Positions 40,488-49,691 of a stretch of 64,000 nt of DNA are shown one piece after another. Every line of letters starts with the position of its first letter. Position 1 is the first letter of the stretch. A program made the translations under genes and the position numbers. Source of the stretch: a virus; the IMG/VR virus record IMGVR_UViG_3300043429_000249, positions 1 through 64,000 of that record, one strand, 5' to 3'. A model generated the notes under the pieces. It worked only from the letters and a program-made list of their open reading frames with translations. It was not told the origin of the DNA and searched no databases.

Positions 40488-43400
40488 TTACGTTGGGATT
40501 TCTACCCAAACAACAGTATTGCCGTCCACTACCTGTACCCAGTTCCCACTTTGGGAATCGTTAATCGTTTGCCAGTTCGGCGTCTGAGTGTCGTCTATAC
40601 CAGACCATCCAGCACTTTGCGAGTCATTAACACTCTGCCAGTCCGGTGTCTGGACATCGGTAACTTCCTGCCAGTTCGGTGTCTGAGCGTCGTTAATTGT
40701 CGCCCATACGCCAGCCTGTGCGTCATCGACTGGTACCCACATCGGGACCTGTGCATCGTTGATCGCCTGCCAGTTCGGTGTCTGTGCGTCGTCAACCCCG
40801 TTCCAGTTCGCTGTCTGGGCATCGTTGACAGGAATCCAGTTCGGGTCCTGTGCCGGAGTAATCGGGTTCCACTTGGGGATTTCAACAGTACCGACCTGCC
40901 CAGCAGCGGACACACCGAGAACGGTGAGGATAGCCCTGCCGCTAACAGTAACGGTGCCGACAGACGCCGCAGCCGAAACCCCGGAGACAACGACCATAGT
41001 GCCGGTATCAGCAGTGGCCGTACCAATCGTACCCGTAGCGGCTACGCCAGTAACCTCAACCTGTTGGCCAATTACAACGTCTACGGTGCCGACGGTACCC
41101 GTAGCGGAAACACCTGTGACATCTACATCTGCACGAGCAGCTGTATCGACGGTACCAACCAGACCATCTGCGGCTACGCCCGTTACGCTGACGTTGGTAT
41201 TATTCCGAACTTCGACTTCAAGCCCAGAGAACGGAACAACGGAGAAGCCAGAGAAGCCCAGCAGAGCTGTGTTGTCTACGTTCCCAACGGCCTCGCTGAC
41301 GTCACCGATCTCCCCAGTGGCGGAGACACCAACAAGTTCGGTGTTGGCTTTAGCTTCGACCGTAGCAGTACCGACCGAGCCAGTAGCCGATACGCCGGTT
41401 ACGTAGTATGAAGAGCGAGTCGTTACATCGCCTACAAAACCATTGGCTTCTACACCGGTAACCGTGAAATTCGTATCGGTGGTTACATCAGCGGTGCCGA
41501 CAAGGCCGTTGGCCGAAACACCAGTGACTGAAACGTTAATCCGCTGGGGTGTCTCGACCCCAGAGAAGGGCACGGATGCGAAGGGCGAGAAGCCCAACAC
41601 CATCGTGTTATCGACGTTCCCGACGGCTTCGGTAACGTCACCGATCTCCCCAGTGGCGGAGACACCGGAGACAAACACCGTCTCGACGTTGGTGGTAGCA
41701 GTGCCAACAAGACCGCTAGCCGAAACACCGGTAACTTCGACGTTGGTGTTATTACGAACCGATTCTTCTACGCCCGCAAACGGAACAGCGGAGAAGGGCG
41801 AGAAGCCCAACACCATCGTATTATCAATGTTGCCGACAGCCTCGGTTACATCTCCGATCTGCCCGGTGCCTACGACGCCTGTGAGTGTGGTGTTGGCTTT
41901 AGCTGAGGTATCTACTGTACCGACTGCACCAGAAGCAGAGACCCCAGTAACTGCAACCTGCCTGCCGAGCGCGACAAAGACGGAACCAACAAGCCCCGAA
42001 GCGGAGACACCAGTTACGAGGACGCTGATGCCCGTACCAACCTGAACGGTACCAAGTAGCCCGTTAGCAACCACGCCGGTCAGAGTGGTATTGGCTTTAC
42101 CAGTTTCGGTGGTGTCCCCGATAGCACCAGTGGCAGCAACGCCAGTTACGCTTACATTGGTATTATCCCGCTGTTTGGTCTCGACCCCAGAGAAGGGCAC
42201 GGATGCAAAGGGCGAGAAGCCCAGCACCATGGTGTTATCAACGTTCCCAACGGCTTCGCTGACATCACCAGTTTGCCCAGTGCCTTCAACACCTGTGGGC
42301 GTAGTGTTAGCTTGGCCGGAAGTAGCTACAGTACCGACGGCACCAGAGGCCGATACGCCAGTGACGTAGTAACCAAAACTGAACGATACCGTGCCAATCG
42401 CACCAGTAGCGAAAACGCCGGTTACACTGGTACTTGCGCCAATACCGACCTGAACCGTGCCGACTGATCCATTTGCAAAGACGCCGTTGACTTCGGTATT
42501 GGCTTTAGCGGAAATAGCGACCGTGCCGACTGCACCTGTGGCGGATACGCCAGTTACGCTTACATTGGTATTATCCCGCTGTTTGGTTTCAACGCCGGAG
42601 AAGGGCACAGCTGCGAAGGGCGAGAAGCCCAGCACCATTGTGTTATCAACGTTCCCAACGGCTTCGGTAACGTCACCGATTTGTCCGGTGCCTTCAACAC
42701 CTGTGGGCGTAGTGTTAGCCTTAGCAGAGATGGTTACGGTACCAACTGCACCAGAGGCCGATACGCCAGTGACGTAGTAGCTAAATCTGAACGCTACAGT
42801 GCCAATTGCACCGGTAGCGGAAACACCGGTTACGGTTGTGTTGCTGCCAATACCAACCTGAACGGTACCTACTGACCCACTGGCGAAAACACCGCTGACC
42901 TCGGTATTGGCCTTGCCTGCGATAGCGACCGTACCGACAGTGCCTGTGGCGGATACACCCGTGACGTTGGTGTTAGTATTGTTGCGTTGGCGCTCTTCCA
43001 CACCGGAGAAGGGCACAGCTGCGAAGGGCGAGAAGCCCAACACCATGGTGTTATCAACGTTCCCAACGGCTTCGCTGACGTCACCGATCTGCCCAGTGCC
43101 TACTACACCCGTTAGCGTAGTGTTAGCTTTGGCAGCGACGGTTACGGTACCAACTGCACCCGACCCAGAGACGCCAGTGACGTAGTAGGACGAGCGGAAA
43201 GTTACCGTGCCAGTAAAGCCGGTGGCAGTGACACCATTTACGGTTGTGTTGGCCTTGCCCGATACGGCTACAGTACCGACCAACCCTGAAGCAGATACAC
43301 CCGTAAGAGTGGTGTTAGCTTTAGCGGAAATAGCGACCGTGCCAACTGCACCGGAAGCAGCTACACCCGTGACGTTGGTATTAGTATTGTTGCGTTGGCG

Positions 43401-45821
43401 CTCTTCCACACCGGAGAACGGAACCGCTGAGAAGGGCGAGAAGCCCAACACCATGGTGTTGTCGATATTACCGACGGCCTCGGTTACGTCTCCGATTTGC
43501 CCGGTGCCCGCTACCCCAGTGGCGGTGGTGTTAGCTTTGGCAGCGATGGTTACGGTGCCGACTGCACCCGACGCAGATACGCCAGTGACGTAGTAAGCAG
43601 ACCGGGTAGCTACCGTACCGACTGCACCTGTGGCCGAAACACCTGTGACGTAGTAGGACGAGCGGAAAGTTACCGTGCCAGTAGAGCCGGTGGCAGTGAC
43701 ACCAGTAACAGCGACGTTGGCTTTGCCTGTCTCAGTAGTATCCCCGACAGAACCAACAGCCGAAACACCCGTGACGGAGTAGCTAAACCTAAACGATACC
43801 GTGCCGACTGCACCAGAAGCCGAAACACCTGTAAGGGCGGTATTAGCCTTGGCGGCGACAGCTACTGTACCAACTGCACCCGACGCAGATACGCCAGTGA
43901 CGTAGTAAGCAGACCGGGTAGCTACTGTGCCAACTGCCCCGGTGCCGGAAACCCCGGTAACGGCGACATTAGCTTTAGCGACGACCGTCTCGGCACCGAT
44001 GCTGCCCGTACCTGCGACGCCAGTTACGGTAGTGTTAGCCTTAGCTACGACCGTCTCGGCACCAATGGTGCCCGTAGCGGAAACGCCCGTTACGCTGACG
44101 TTGGTGTTATCTCGCTGTTTGGTCTCTACACCGGAGAAGGGCACGGATGCGAAGGGCGAAAAGCCCAGCACCATCGTGTTATCGACGTTTCCGACAGCCT
44201 CACCGACGTCACCGATTTGCCCGGTGCCTACCACACCAGTTACACTTACGTTGGCTTTAGCAACGACCGTTTCGGCACCAGTGGTGCCTGTAGCGGACAC
44301 GCCCGTGAGGGTGGCATTAGCCTTAGCTACGACCGTCTCGGCACCGGTGGTGCCTGTGGCGGATACGCCTGTAAGGGTGGTATTAGCTTTAGCTACGACC
44401 GTCTCGGCACCGGTGGTGCCTGTAGCGGACACGCCGGTTACGGTGACATTAGCCTTAGCTACGACTGTTTCGGCACCGGTGGTGCCTGTAGCGGCTACAC
44501 CGGTTACGGCTGTGCGGGTGTTAAGGTATGCGGTAACCGTACCGACAGACCCAGTGGCCGATACGCCAGTGACGCTAACGGTAGCATTAGTTCTGGCGAC
44601 TACGGTAACCGTACCGGTGGTGCCTGTAGCAGATACACCCGTAAGAGTGGTGTTAGCCTTAGCTACGACCGTCTCGGCACCGGTGGTGCCTGTGGCGGAT
44701 ACACCAGTTACGCTGACGTTGGTGTTATTGCGTGGTGCAACCTCGACGCCGGAGAAGGGTACAGCTGCAAAGGGCGAGAAGCCCAACACCATGGTGTTAT
44801 CAACGTTCCCGACAGCCTCGGTTACATCCCCGATCTGCCCAGTAGCAGAGACACCTGTAGCGGTTACGTTAGCTCTAGCTACGACCGTCTCGGCACCGGT
44901 GGTGCCTGTAGCGGATACGCCCGTGAGGGTGACGTTGGCTTTAGCAACGACCGTCTCGGCACCGGTGGTGCCTGTGGCAGATACACCTGTGAGGGTTGTG
45001 TTAGCCTTAGCTACGACCGTCTCGGCACCAATGGTACCTGTGGCAGAGACACCCGTAAGGGTTGCGTTAGCTTTAGCTACGACCGTCTCGGCACCAATGG
45101 TGCCTGTAGCTGAAACCCCGGTTACAGCTGTGCTGGTGTTAAGGTATACAGTAACCGTACCAACCGAACCGGTAGCGGAAACGCCGGTAACGGTAACATT
45201 AGCCTTAGCTGCGACCGTCTCAGCACCAATGGTGCCCGTAGCGGAGACACCAGTAACAGTGGTGTTAGCCTTGGCGACTATAGTCTCTGTGCCGATGGAC
45301 CCAGTAGCGAAAACACCAGTAAGGGTGACGTTGGCTTTAGCAACGACCGTTTCGGCACCAGTGGTGCCTGTAGCGGACACGCCCGTGAGGGTGGCATTAG
45401 CCTTAGCAACGACTGTTTCGGCACCGGTGGTGCCTGTGGCGGATACGCCTGTAAGGGTGACGTTAGCCTTAGCTACGACCGTCTCGGCACCAATGGTGCC
45501 TGTGGCGGATACGCCTGTAAGGGTGACGTTAGCCTTGGCGACTATAGTCGCTGTACCAATGGACCCGGTAGCGGACACGCCCGTGGCGTTGACGGAGACA
45601 GAGACAGCCCCGGCAGTGATGACCTCAACACCAGAAAACGGTACCGCGGAGAAGGGCGAGAAGCCCAACACCATGGTATTATCGACATTACCGACCTGCG
45701 TGGTAACAGTGCCGACAGAACCTGTAGCAGATACGCCAGTAGCGTTAACCGATACCGATACCGATCCACCGGCTTGGAGGTCAGCTGCGGCAGGTAGGAG
45801 TGGTTGGTATAACCAACTCAT
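40488..45821 (-). CDS. 1777-residue repetitive fibre-like protein
   Basis: Start MSWLYQPLLPAAADLQAGG, then about 60 repeats (estimated from length) of a 22-residue unit such as TGVSATGTTGAETVVAKAN, interrupted ten times by a cassette containing VDNTMVLGFSPF and VPFSGVE. The last about 125 residues change to a third repeat, W-x(3)-NDAQTPN, and end VVWVEIPT. No enzyme motif. Length and beta-type repeats suggest an extended beta-solenoid fibre or baseplate appendage. The antisense long frames in this gene are by-products of the repeats. Confidence 0.85.
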   Translation of the reverse strand: MSWLYQPLLPAAADLQAGGSVSVSVNATGVSATGSVGTVTTQVGNVDNTMVLGFSPFSAVPFSGVEVITAGAVSVSVNATGVSATGSIGTATIVAKANVTLTGVSATGTIGAETVVAKANVTLTGVSATGTTGAETVVAKANATLTGVSATGTTGAETVVAKANVTLTGVFATGSIGTETIVAKANTTVTGVSATGTIGAETVAAKANVTVTGVSATGSVGTVTVYLNTSTAVTGVSATGTIGAETVVAKANATLTGVSATGTIGAETVVAKANTTLTGVSATGTTGAETVVAKANVTLTGVSATGTTGAETVVARANVTATGVSATGQIGDVTEAVGNVDNTMVLGFSPFAAVPFSGVEVAPRNNTNVSVTGVSATGTTGAETVVAKANTTLTGVSATGTTGTVTVVARTNATVSVTGVSATGSVGTVTAYLNTRTAVTGVAATGTTGAETVVAKANVTVTGVSATGTTGAETVVAKANTTLTGVSATGTTGAETVVAKANATLTGVSATGTTGAETVVAKANVSVTGVVGTGQIGDVGEAVGNVDNTMVLGFSPFASVPFSGVETKQRDNTNVSVTGVSATGTIGAETVVAKANTTVTGVAGTGSIGAETVVAKANVAVTGVSGTGAVGTVATRSAYYVTGVSASGAVGTVAVAAKANTALTGVSASGAVGTVSFRFSYSVTGVSAVGSVGDTTETGKANVAVTGVTATGSTGTVTFRSSYYVTGVSATGAVGTVATRSAYYVTGVSASGAVGTVTIAAKANTTATGVAGTGQIGDVTEAVGNIDNTMVLGFSPFSAVPFSGVEERQRNNTNTNVTGVAASGAVGTVAISAKANTTLTGVSASGLVGTVAVSGKANTTVNGVTATGFTGTVTFRSSYYVTGVSGSGAVGTVTVAAKANTTLTGVVGTGQIGDVSEAVGNVDNTMVLGFSPFAAVPFSGVEERQRNNTNTNVTGVSATGTVGTVAIAGKANTEVSGVFASGSVGTVQVGIGSNTTVTGVSATGAIGTVAFRFSYYVTGVSASGAVGTVTISAKANTTPTGVEGTGQIGDVTEAVGNVDNTMVLGFSPFAAVPFSGVETKQRDNTNVSVTGVSATGAVGTVAISAKANTEVNGVFANGSVGTVQVGIGASTSVTGVFATGAIGTVSFSFGYYVTGVSASGAVGTVATSGQANTTPTGVEGTGQTGDVSEAVGNVDNTMVLGFSPFASVPFSGVETKQRDNTNVSVTGVAATGAIGDTTETGKANTTLTGVVANGLLGTVQVGTGISVLVTGVSASGLVGSVFVALGRQVAVTGVSASGAVGTVDTSAKANTTLTGVVGTGQIGDVTEAVGNIDNTMVLGFSPFSAVPFAGVEESVRNNTNVEVTGVSASGLVGTATTNVETVFVSGVSATGEIGDVTEAVGNVDNTMVLGFSPFASVPFSGVETPQRINVSVTGVSANGLVGTADVTTDTNFTVTGVEANGFVGDVTTRSSYYVTGVSATGSVGTATVEAKANTELVGVSATGEIGDVSEAVGNVDNTALLGFSGFSVVPFSGLEVEVRNNTNVSVTGVAADGLVGTVDTAARADVDVTGVSATGTVGTVDVVIGQQVEVTGVAATGTIGTATADTGTMVVVSGVSAAASVGTVTVSGRAILTVLGVSAAGQVGTVEIPKWNPITPAQDPNWIPVNDAQTANWNGVDDAQTPNWQAINDAQVPMWVPVDDAQAGVWATINDAQTPNWQEVTDVQTPDWQSVNDSQSAGWSGIDDTQTPNWQTINDSQSGNWVQVVDGNTVVWVEIPT
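40876..45780. repeat. 66-bp tandem repeat array coding the long fibre
   Basis: The DNA of the fibre gene repeats with a 66-bp period (22 codons), with nearly identical neighbouring units around 44200-45560, for example GCTACGACCGTCTCGGCACC many times. It invites expansion or contraction by recombination, and assembly of this region may be unreliable. Confidence 0.88.
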
Positions 45822-45825
45822 TTAT

Positions 45826-46170
45826 TTATCCGACTTTACGGATGGACCAAGAGATCGACCTGTCAGTGCCTGTAATCTTGTCCATGGTGACGTCCCAACC
45901 CAACATCAACACAAGAGTCGGGGTGACGAAGGGGCTTGACTGCGCGCCGTCTAGCACCGCTGTGTAGACATTTAGCTGCGAGCCGCCCGAAGTGACCTTC
46001 TCCTTGATTTTAATCTCGTACTCGTCACCAGCAGCCATGGTCGAGACATCAATAAATACCTGATACACGCCGACGTTTGTTACCGAGGCAAGCGTGGTGG
46101 AGCTGTTTACGAGGGAGTACTCGGTGGTTCCGATGGTCGCGGTACCCGTATAAGCAACTGTAATTGCCAT
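45826..46170 (-). CDS. Structural protein, 114 residues
   Basis: MAITVAYTGTATIGTTEYSL, then VFIDVSTMAAGDEYEIKIKE and FVTPTLVLMLGWDVTMDKIT: a small all-beta protein of the kind found beside fibre genes in environmental phages. Upstream partner of the repeat protein in transcription, 4 bases apart. Role unassigned. Confidence 0.65.
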   Translation of the reverse strand: MAITVAYTGTATIGTTEYSLVNSSTTLASVTNVGVYQVFIDVSTMAAGDEYEIKIKEKVTSGGSQLNVYTAVLDGAQSSPFVTPTLVLMLGWDVTMDKITGTDRSISWSIRKVG

Positions 46171-46171
46171 C

Positions 46172-47023
46172 TTAACCCCCCAGCCCGTAGGCGATCATGT
46201 TCGTGCCGGTCGTTGTGGCGGACGATTGCGCCCTACCGTAGATATTTGCGCCCGATGCGACGTTGTTGTACGCGTTCTGAAACGCCGGAATATTGCCGAT
46301 TGCCTCTGTAGCGGAAGCTGCCCAGTACTGGTTCTCAAACAGCAGCTTTTTATTCGTCGCGTCCCCAGCAGATATATCCGTATGAAAGATGCCTGAGTTC
46401 ATCGTGGCGTTATTGATGTTGAAACCGCACTGCCACCACCAGTAGCTCTTAGTGGTAGCCGACCCAAGCTGCGTCCACGCTCCCTCGGAAGTAGTGCCAG
46501 CGGTAATTGTCGTACCCACCCGGTTTGTAGCGTCGAACCCAAAAGCATCGACATAGGAACCAACGCGCACGGCGTCAGGTCGTCTCGGTTCACCGTAAAA
46601 ATACACGCTTACGCGAAAGGTCGTAGCGCTGTTCGACATAGCCCGAAACGCCACGGTTGATCCTGCTTTGATATACAAAGGAAAGTAGTAGTAAATACCT
46701 CCCCCAAACGCGGTATAAGCCACAGCATTACCTGCGATCAGGTAGGGGATAACTGACTGGTATGATGTGCCACCTGCGTTATCGACACCCATCTCACATA
46801 AGATGTTGCGCGTTGCGGAAGCTGTATTGCCCGAGTTGAAGCAGATAAAGACCCCGTAGGTATCCTTCGCCATGTTAGCGGCGGTTGCGACCTGCGCCCA
46901 TGAGCCATAAGTGCCCGCGGTAGTGCCGGGTGTTATAGTTGTCCCGTACGAAGCAGTGGGCTGCGTCGTCAGGGTATTAGAATAATACCATTGAAAGTCC
47001 GGGCCTTGAGGTACGAAGAGCAT
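46172..47023 (-). CDS. Beta-rich virion protein with two related domains
   Basis: 283 residues. The first half has TITPGTTAGTYGSWAQVATA and the second TITAGTTSEGAWTQLGSATT, so two copies of one beta-domain are likely. No signal peptide. Probably part of the tail appendage complex. Confidence 0.68.
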   Translation of the reverse strand: MLFVPQGPDFQWYYSNTLTTQPTASYGTTITPGTTAGTYGSWAQVATAANMAKDTYGVFICFNSGNTASATRNILCEMGVDNAGGTSYQSVIPYLIAGNAVAYTAFGGGIYYYFPLYIKAGSTVAFRAMSNSATTFRVSVYFYGEPRRPDAVRVGSYVDAFGFDATNRVGTTITAGTTSEGAWTQLGSATTKSYWWWQCGFNINNATMNSGIFHTDISAGDATNKKLLFENQYWAASATEAIGNIPAFQNAYNNVASGANIYGRAQSSATTTGTNMIAYGLGG

Positions 47024-47080
47024 TTATCGTACCTCCCCGGTGTAGGCACCGATGGGGGAGATATTGATTACAACGAGCAT
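47024..47080 (-). CDS. Possible 18-residue leader peptide
   Basis: ATG 47080 follows GTAGGGGGAATGAATT and reads MLVVINISPIGAYTGEVR, stopping one codon before the next gene. It lies inside an inverted repeat. Weak evidence; could be a translated leader. Confidence 0.28.
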   Translation of the reverse strand: MLVVINISPIGAYTGEVR

Positions 47081-47109
47081 AATTCATTCCCCCTACCATG
47101 GTGCCTACA
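47041..47109. repeat. Inverted repeat between holin-like and virion genes
   Basis: TGTAGGCACC (47041-47050) and GGTGCCTACA (47100-47109) are exact 10-bp complements 49 bases apart, with inner GGGGGA / TCCCCC also complementary. In RNA this would form a long stem enclosing the leader peptide; it may be a processing, stability or termination element on the - strand. Confidence 0.6.
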
Positions 47110-47121
47110 AGCCTATAGCAT

Positions 47122-47289
47122 TTAACGGGCTACCTTGCCAATCGCGCTACGCATACCATAGAGGCCAAAAGCGTTAAGCAGGACGAGAACGTACTCAGGC
47201 ACCGGGTGCCCAAGAAATTCGGCAGCGGCTACAGCGGCTACGATGGCAGCGGCGATATAAGTCTTCTTGCCATCAAGGAATGACATCAT
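47122..47289 (-). CDS. Holin-like two-span membrane protein
   Basis: 55 residues from ATG 47289, which overlaps the amidase stop as ATGA behind GGGAGATTTGAA. FLDGKKTYIAAAIVAAVAAAEFLG and VPEYVLVLLNAFGLYGMRSA form two hydrophobic segments. Small membrane proteins starting FLDGKKTY are common next to endolysins. The position directly after the amidase supports a holin or other lysis function. Confidence 0.7.
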   Translation of the reverse strand: MMSFLDGKKTYIAAAIVAAVAAAEFLGHPVPEYVLVLLNAFGLYGMRSAIGKVAR

Positions 47290-47756
47290 TTCAAATCTCC
47301 CGTCTCTTTCAGCCATGCCACCACGTCAAAGCTGGGGCACGACTTCTTCCATTCATTGGGTTCGATAACGCCGTCCCCGTCGAGGTCCGGCGACCAGTCA
47401 CGATGTCCGCGAATGGTGATACCGGGATACCGCGCCTTATACGTTCGGATGAGCGTTAAGAGCGACTTCTTTTGCGCTTCGGTGCGCGTGTCCATCGGGC
47501 GGTTCATCTTTTTGTCCATGCCGCCGATATAACAGATGCCAATGTTTCCGGTGTTCTTTCCGCCCACGTGTGCGCCTTTTTCGTCGTCACGCAGAGTACG
47601 CACGCGATTACCATCAAGTTCAACAACCCAATGGTAGCTCGTCTGTCCGAACTTGGCCTTATCCCACGCTGTGATTTGTTCAGCGGAGACATGCCTTCCT
47701 TCTGGCGTTGCCGCACAGTGGATGGTCAGGTGCTTAACCGGTCCCAGCTTTGCCAT
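47286..47756 (-). CDS. N-acetylmuramoyl-L-alanine amidase (endolysin)
   Basis: 156 residues from ATG 47756, behind GGAGGCGTG. KHLTIHCAATPEG (His13), HWVVELDGNRVRTL, GAHVGGKNTGNIGICYIGG and ITIRGHRDWSPDLDGDG followed by KSCPSFDV give the zinc ligands His, His and Cys of the T7 lysozyme/Amidase_2 family. It cuts the peptide from murein during lysis. DLDGDGVIEPNE looks like a calcium-loop insertion near the active site. Confidence 0.93.
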   Translation of the reverse strand: MAKLGPVKHLTIHCAATPEGRHVSAEQITAWDKAKFGQTSYHWVVELDGNRVRTLRDDEKGAHVGGKNTGNIGICYIGGMDKKMNRPMDTRTEAQKKSLLTLIRTYKARYPGITIRGHRDWSPDLDGDGVIEPNEWKKSCPSFDVVAWLKETGDLK

Positions 47757-48133
47757 CACGCCTCCGTAGGAGTACTAGGTTCCTCAGCCGGGGCTTCCAC
47801 GACAGGTGCAGTCCAAGGCAACGGAGGAGTTACCGACGGCGGATTAGCCTGATCTTGGATTTGCCGCGCAACCTCAGCCTCGATGTTAGCGATTTTTGTC
47901 TCGCCCAGAGCAGCCAATGTCCAGCTAACGACCTGTGCTTCCGTAAGCTGATCGTACGGCGTGAAGGGGGCACCCTCATCTAAGGCTACGCTGGCAATCC
48001 CGTAGGTCCGACCGGTATGCGTACCGTCGGTAGCTTCAAGCGTCCAGTGGGTGGTGAACACCACGTCGGTGTTCTCTCCGTGCTGTGGATAACAATCAAG
48101 CCGCGTGATCGTCCATGTGTTGGTAATAGGCAT
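47756..48133 (-). CDS. Virion-associated hypothetical protein before endolysin
   Basis: 125 residues. ITNTWTITRLDCYPQHGENT and VVFTTHWTLEATDGTHTGRT open a beta-domain, followed by a helical part and a Pro-rich tail. Proteins with this start are frequent in phage tail/lysis regions. It overlaps the amidase gene and the upstream structural gene. Confidence 0.7.
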   Translation of the reverse strand: MPITNTWTITRLDCYPQHGENTDVVFTTHWTLEATDGTHTGRTYGIASVALDEGAPFTPYDQLTEAQVVSWTLAALGETKIANIEAEVARQIQDQANPPSVTPPLPWTAPVVEAPAEEPSTPTEA

Positions 48134-48849
48134 TAGCTAACTCCCGCGCCAGAGATGACCCAAACGGTGGACGTCACCTTGAGGACAGTGGCAACGCCGT
48201 ACTGGGCCAGCGTACGCGAGCCGGTGTTGGCCGTCCCGGCCTGACGAAGCGTATCGGTAGTGATGCTGATCGTCTGGTTGCTGCCGCTGTTATTAAAGAT
48301 GGACACCGCCGAACCGATGGGGAAGGCAACTGAGCCGTTCGCCGGGATGACAACGCCACCAGTCGTGATGCTGATGTGCTTACCCATGTCGGTAAGCGCC
48401 AGCGTATAAGCACCGGTCTGCGAATTCTGCGGCAGACCTTTATAGCCCACAGCGTCGTCAAGGTTAGGCGAAGTCACATCACCCGAAGACGTCAGCGCGA
48501 GTAAGTTGTTACCGATGGTGATGCTGCTATCGGTATTCAGGAACACAGATCGGCCAGCAGGGTAGGTAACGAAGACGTCCTTAGTGCCAGCCGAAAAGTT
48601 AACCAGCGAGCCAGCGTTGCTCGACGAAAGCACAGTCGTACGAGATAGCGTCGTACCAGCAGCCGTATAGGTACCGATACCGACTTCCCATTCCGAACCT
48701 GCCGTAATGGTGTAGTAAGTGGTGTTGCCGTTACCGATAGCGGTGCCGAACGAGACGTACCCGATAGGGGCCGTACCGCTGAGGGTAACCGTACCGGTGC
48801 CGGTGGTGGTCGTTGTGTCTTTGACACGATCTGCAAGTACGAATGCCAT
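48133..48849 (-). CDS. Beta-rich virion protein (tail-fibre-like)
   Basis: 238 residues. MAFVLADRVKDTTTTTGTGT, then GYVSFGTAIGNGNTTYYTIT and GTTLSRTTVLSSSNAGSLVN: an N-terminal module shared by many phage fibre and appendage proteins. The rest, with AYTLALTDMGKHISIT and FPIGSAVSIFNNSGSNQTI, is a second beta module like the one that ends some tail spikes. Structural role very likely. Confidence 0.75.
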   Translation of the reverse strand: MAFVLADRVKDTTTTTGTGTVTLSGTAPIGYVSFGTAIGNGNTTYYTITAGSEWEVGIGTYTAAGTTLSRTTVLSSSNAGSLVNFSAGTKDVFVTYPAGRSVFLNTDSSITIGNNLLALTSSGDVTSPNLDDAVGYKGLPQNSQTGAYTLALTDMGKHISITTGGVVIPANGSVAFPIGSAVSIFNNSGSNQTISITTDTLRQAGTANTGSRTLAQYGVATVLKVTSTVWVISGAGVS

Positions 48850-48917
48850 CTCGCGTAGTCCCGTATATTATTGGTCCAGAACATGCCCGCCCCACAAGGA
48901 GGCGGACTATTGTCCTT

Positions 48918-49391
48918 TTAGGCGATACGGATGATCGCCGCTGCGTTGGTCGCCGCTGGGAAGATGATGGTGAAATCACCCAACGTCGAAGTACGATCCG
49001 AACCGAAGTCCAGAGCGCAGACCGCAGCATTGGTCAGCGTGGTGTTCGCCGTGCCGTTAGCCGAGGGAGTGTTGTTGTAGATCAGAGCGCCACGAGCCGT
49101 GATGTTAGCGTTCGTCCACGTCGTGTCGGCAAAGTCGGTGAAACCCGTACCCGCAGACGCCGAGGTGTTCGAAGCCGTCACGCCTTGGTTAACCAGCGTG
49201 TTGCCACCAGCGGTGTAGTTCGTGCCCGTCACTTCGCTCGTGGTATTATACGAGGTCGAGTTAGCGTCGATGTTCGACGCCGACGTGAACAGAGCGATCT
49301 TGAACGTGTCGCCACCGGTATTACGGAAATCGTGTACGGCCAGCATAATCTCGGCCTTAAAGCTGGTGCACATTGCTTGGGTAATCGCCAT
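48918..49391 (-). CDS. Tail/virion structural protein, 157 residues
   Basis: FKAEIMLAVHDFRNTGGDTF and KIALFTSASNIDANST start a conserved phage protein type, followed by NYTAGGNTLVNQGVTA and AALIYNN-like segments (here ARGALIYNNT). The beta-rich composition and the neighbours suggest a virion protein; exact place unknown. Confidence 0.75.
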   Translation of the reverse strand: MAITQAMCTSFKAEIMLAVHDFRNTGGDTFKIALFTSASNIDANSTSYNTTSEVTGTNYTAGGNTLVNQGVTASNTSASAGTGFTDFADTTWTNANITARGALIYNNTPSANGTANTTLTNAAVCALDFGSDRTSTLGDFTIIFPAATNAAAIIRIA

Positions 49392-49403
49392 CTTATGGCC
49401 TCC

Positions 49404-49688
49404 TTATGCGTCTAGGATCGGGATCAACTCTGGATGACCCGCCTTAATGAACTTATTGACCAGAGTTACGTTATGCGACCGGACTGCCTCGTGCATGTAG
49501 AACACAAGCACCTTACGGATGTTATCCTTAAAGGCTTCGGCCTGATCGCGGATCGCCGGATGCGTCTGGCTCCCCACATAAATGATTTTGTCGAGAGCGC
49601 GCTCAGCGACCTCTTCCGGGGTAAAGCCACGTCCCTCAGTCGTCATAACCATGACGGGAGCGACTTCACCTGTTGCCAAATTAAGCAT
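49404..49688 (-). CDS. Small helical protein, 94 residues
   Basis: GEVAPVMVMTTEGRGFTPEE, AERALDKIIYVGSQTHPAIR and ALVNKFI-like end (here TLVNKFIKAGHPELI). Soluble helical protein, widespread between adaptor and tail genes in phages; function unknown to me. SD region AGTCTCCT-like is weak. Confidence 0.7.
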   Translation of the reverse strand: MLNLATGEVAPVMVMTTEGRGFTPEEVAERALDKIIYVGSQTHPAIRDQAEAFKDNIRKVLVFYMHEAVRSHNVTLVNKFIKAGHPELIPILDA

Positions 49689-49691
49689 TCA

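Noticed and set aside
43497-45113. A 538-residue + strand open frame in another antisense phase
   Set aside because: Same cause as above; Gly/Cys/Tyr-rich and without any ribosome site.
44200-45560. Regular repeats that could be read as a CRISPR array
   Set aside because: Units are 66-bp coding repeats with no alternation of constant repeat and unique spacer, and no cas genes are near. The 18-bp repeat at 28874 is likewise coding.
43927-45939. A 670-residue + strand open frame opposite the fibre gene
   Set aside because: It is the antisense of the 66-bp repeats, whose codon pattern leaves the opposite strand open; it has no start signal and mirrors the VTGVSATG repeat.
48850-48917. Hairpin CCGCC...GGCGG in the gap before the 48918 gene as terminator
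   Set aside because: Only a 5-bp stem with no T-run on the - strand; too weak to call.
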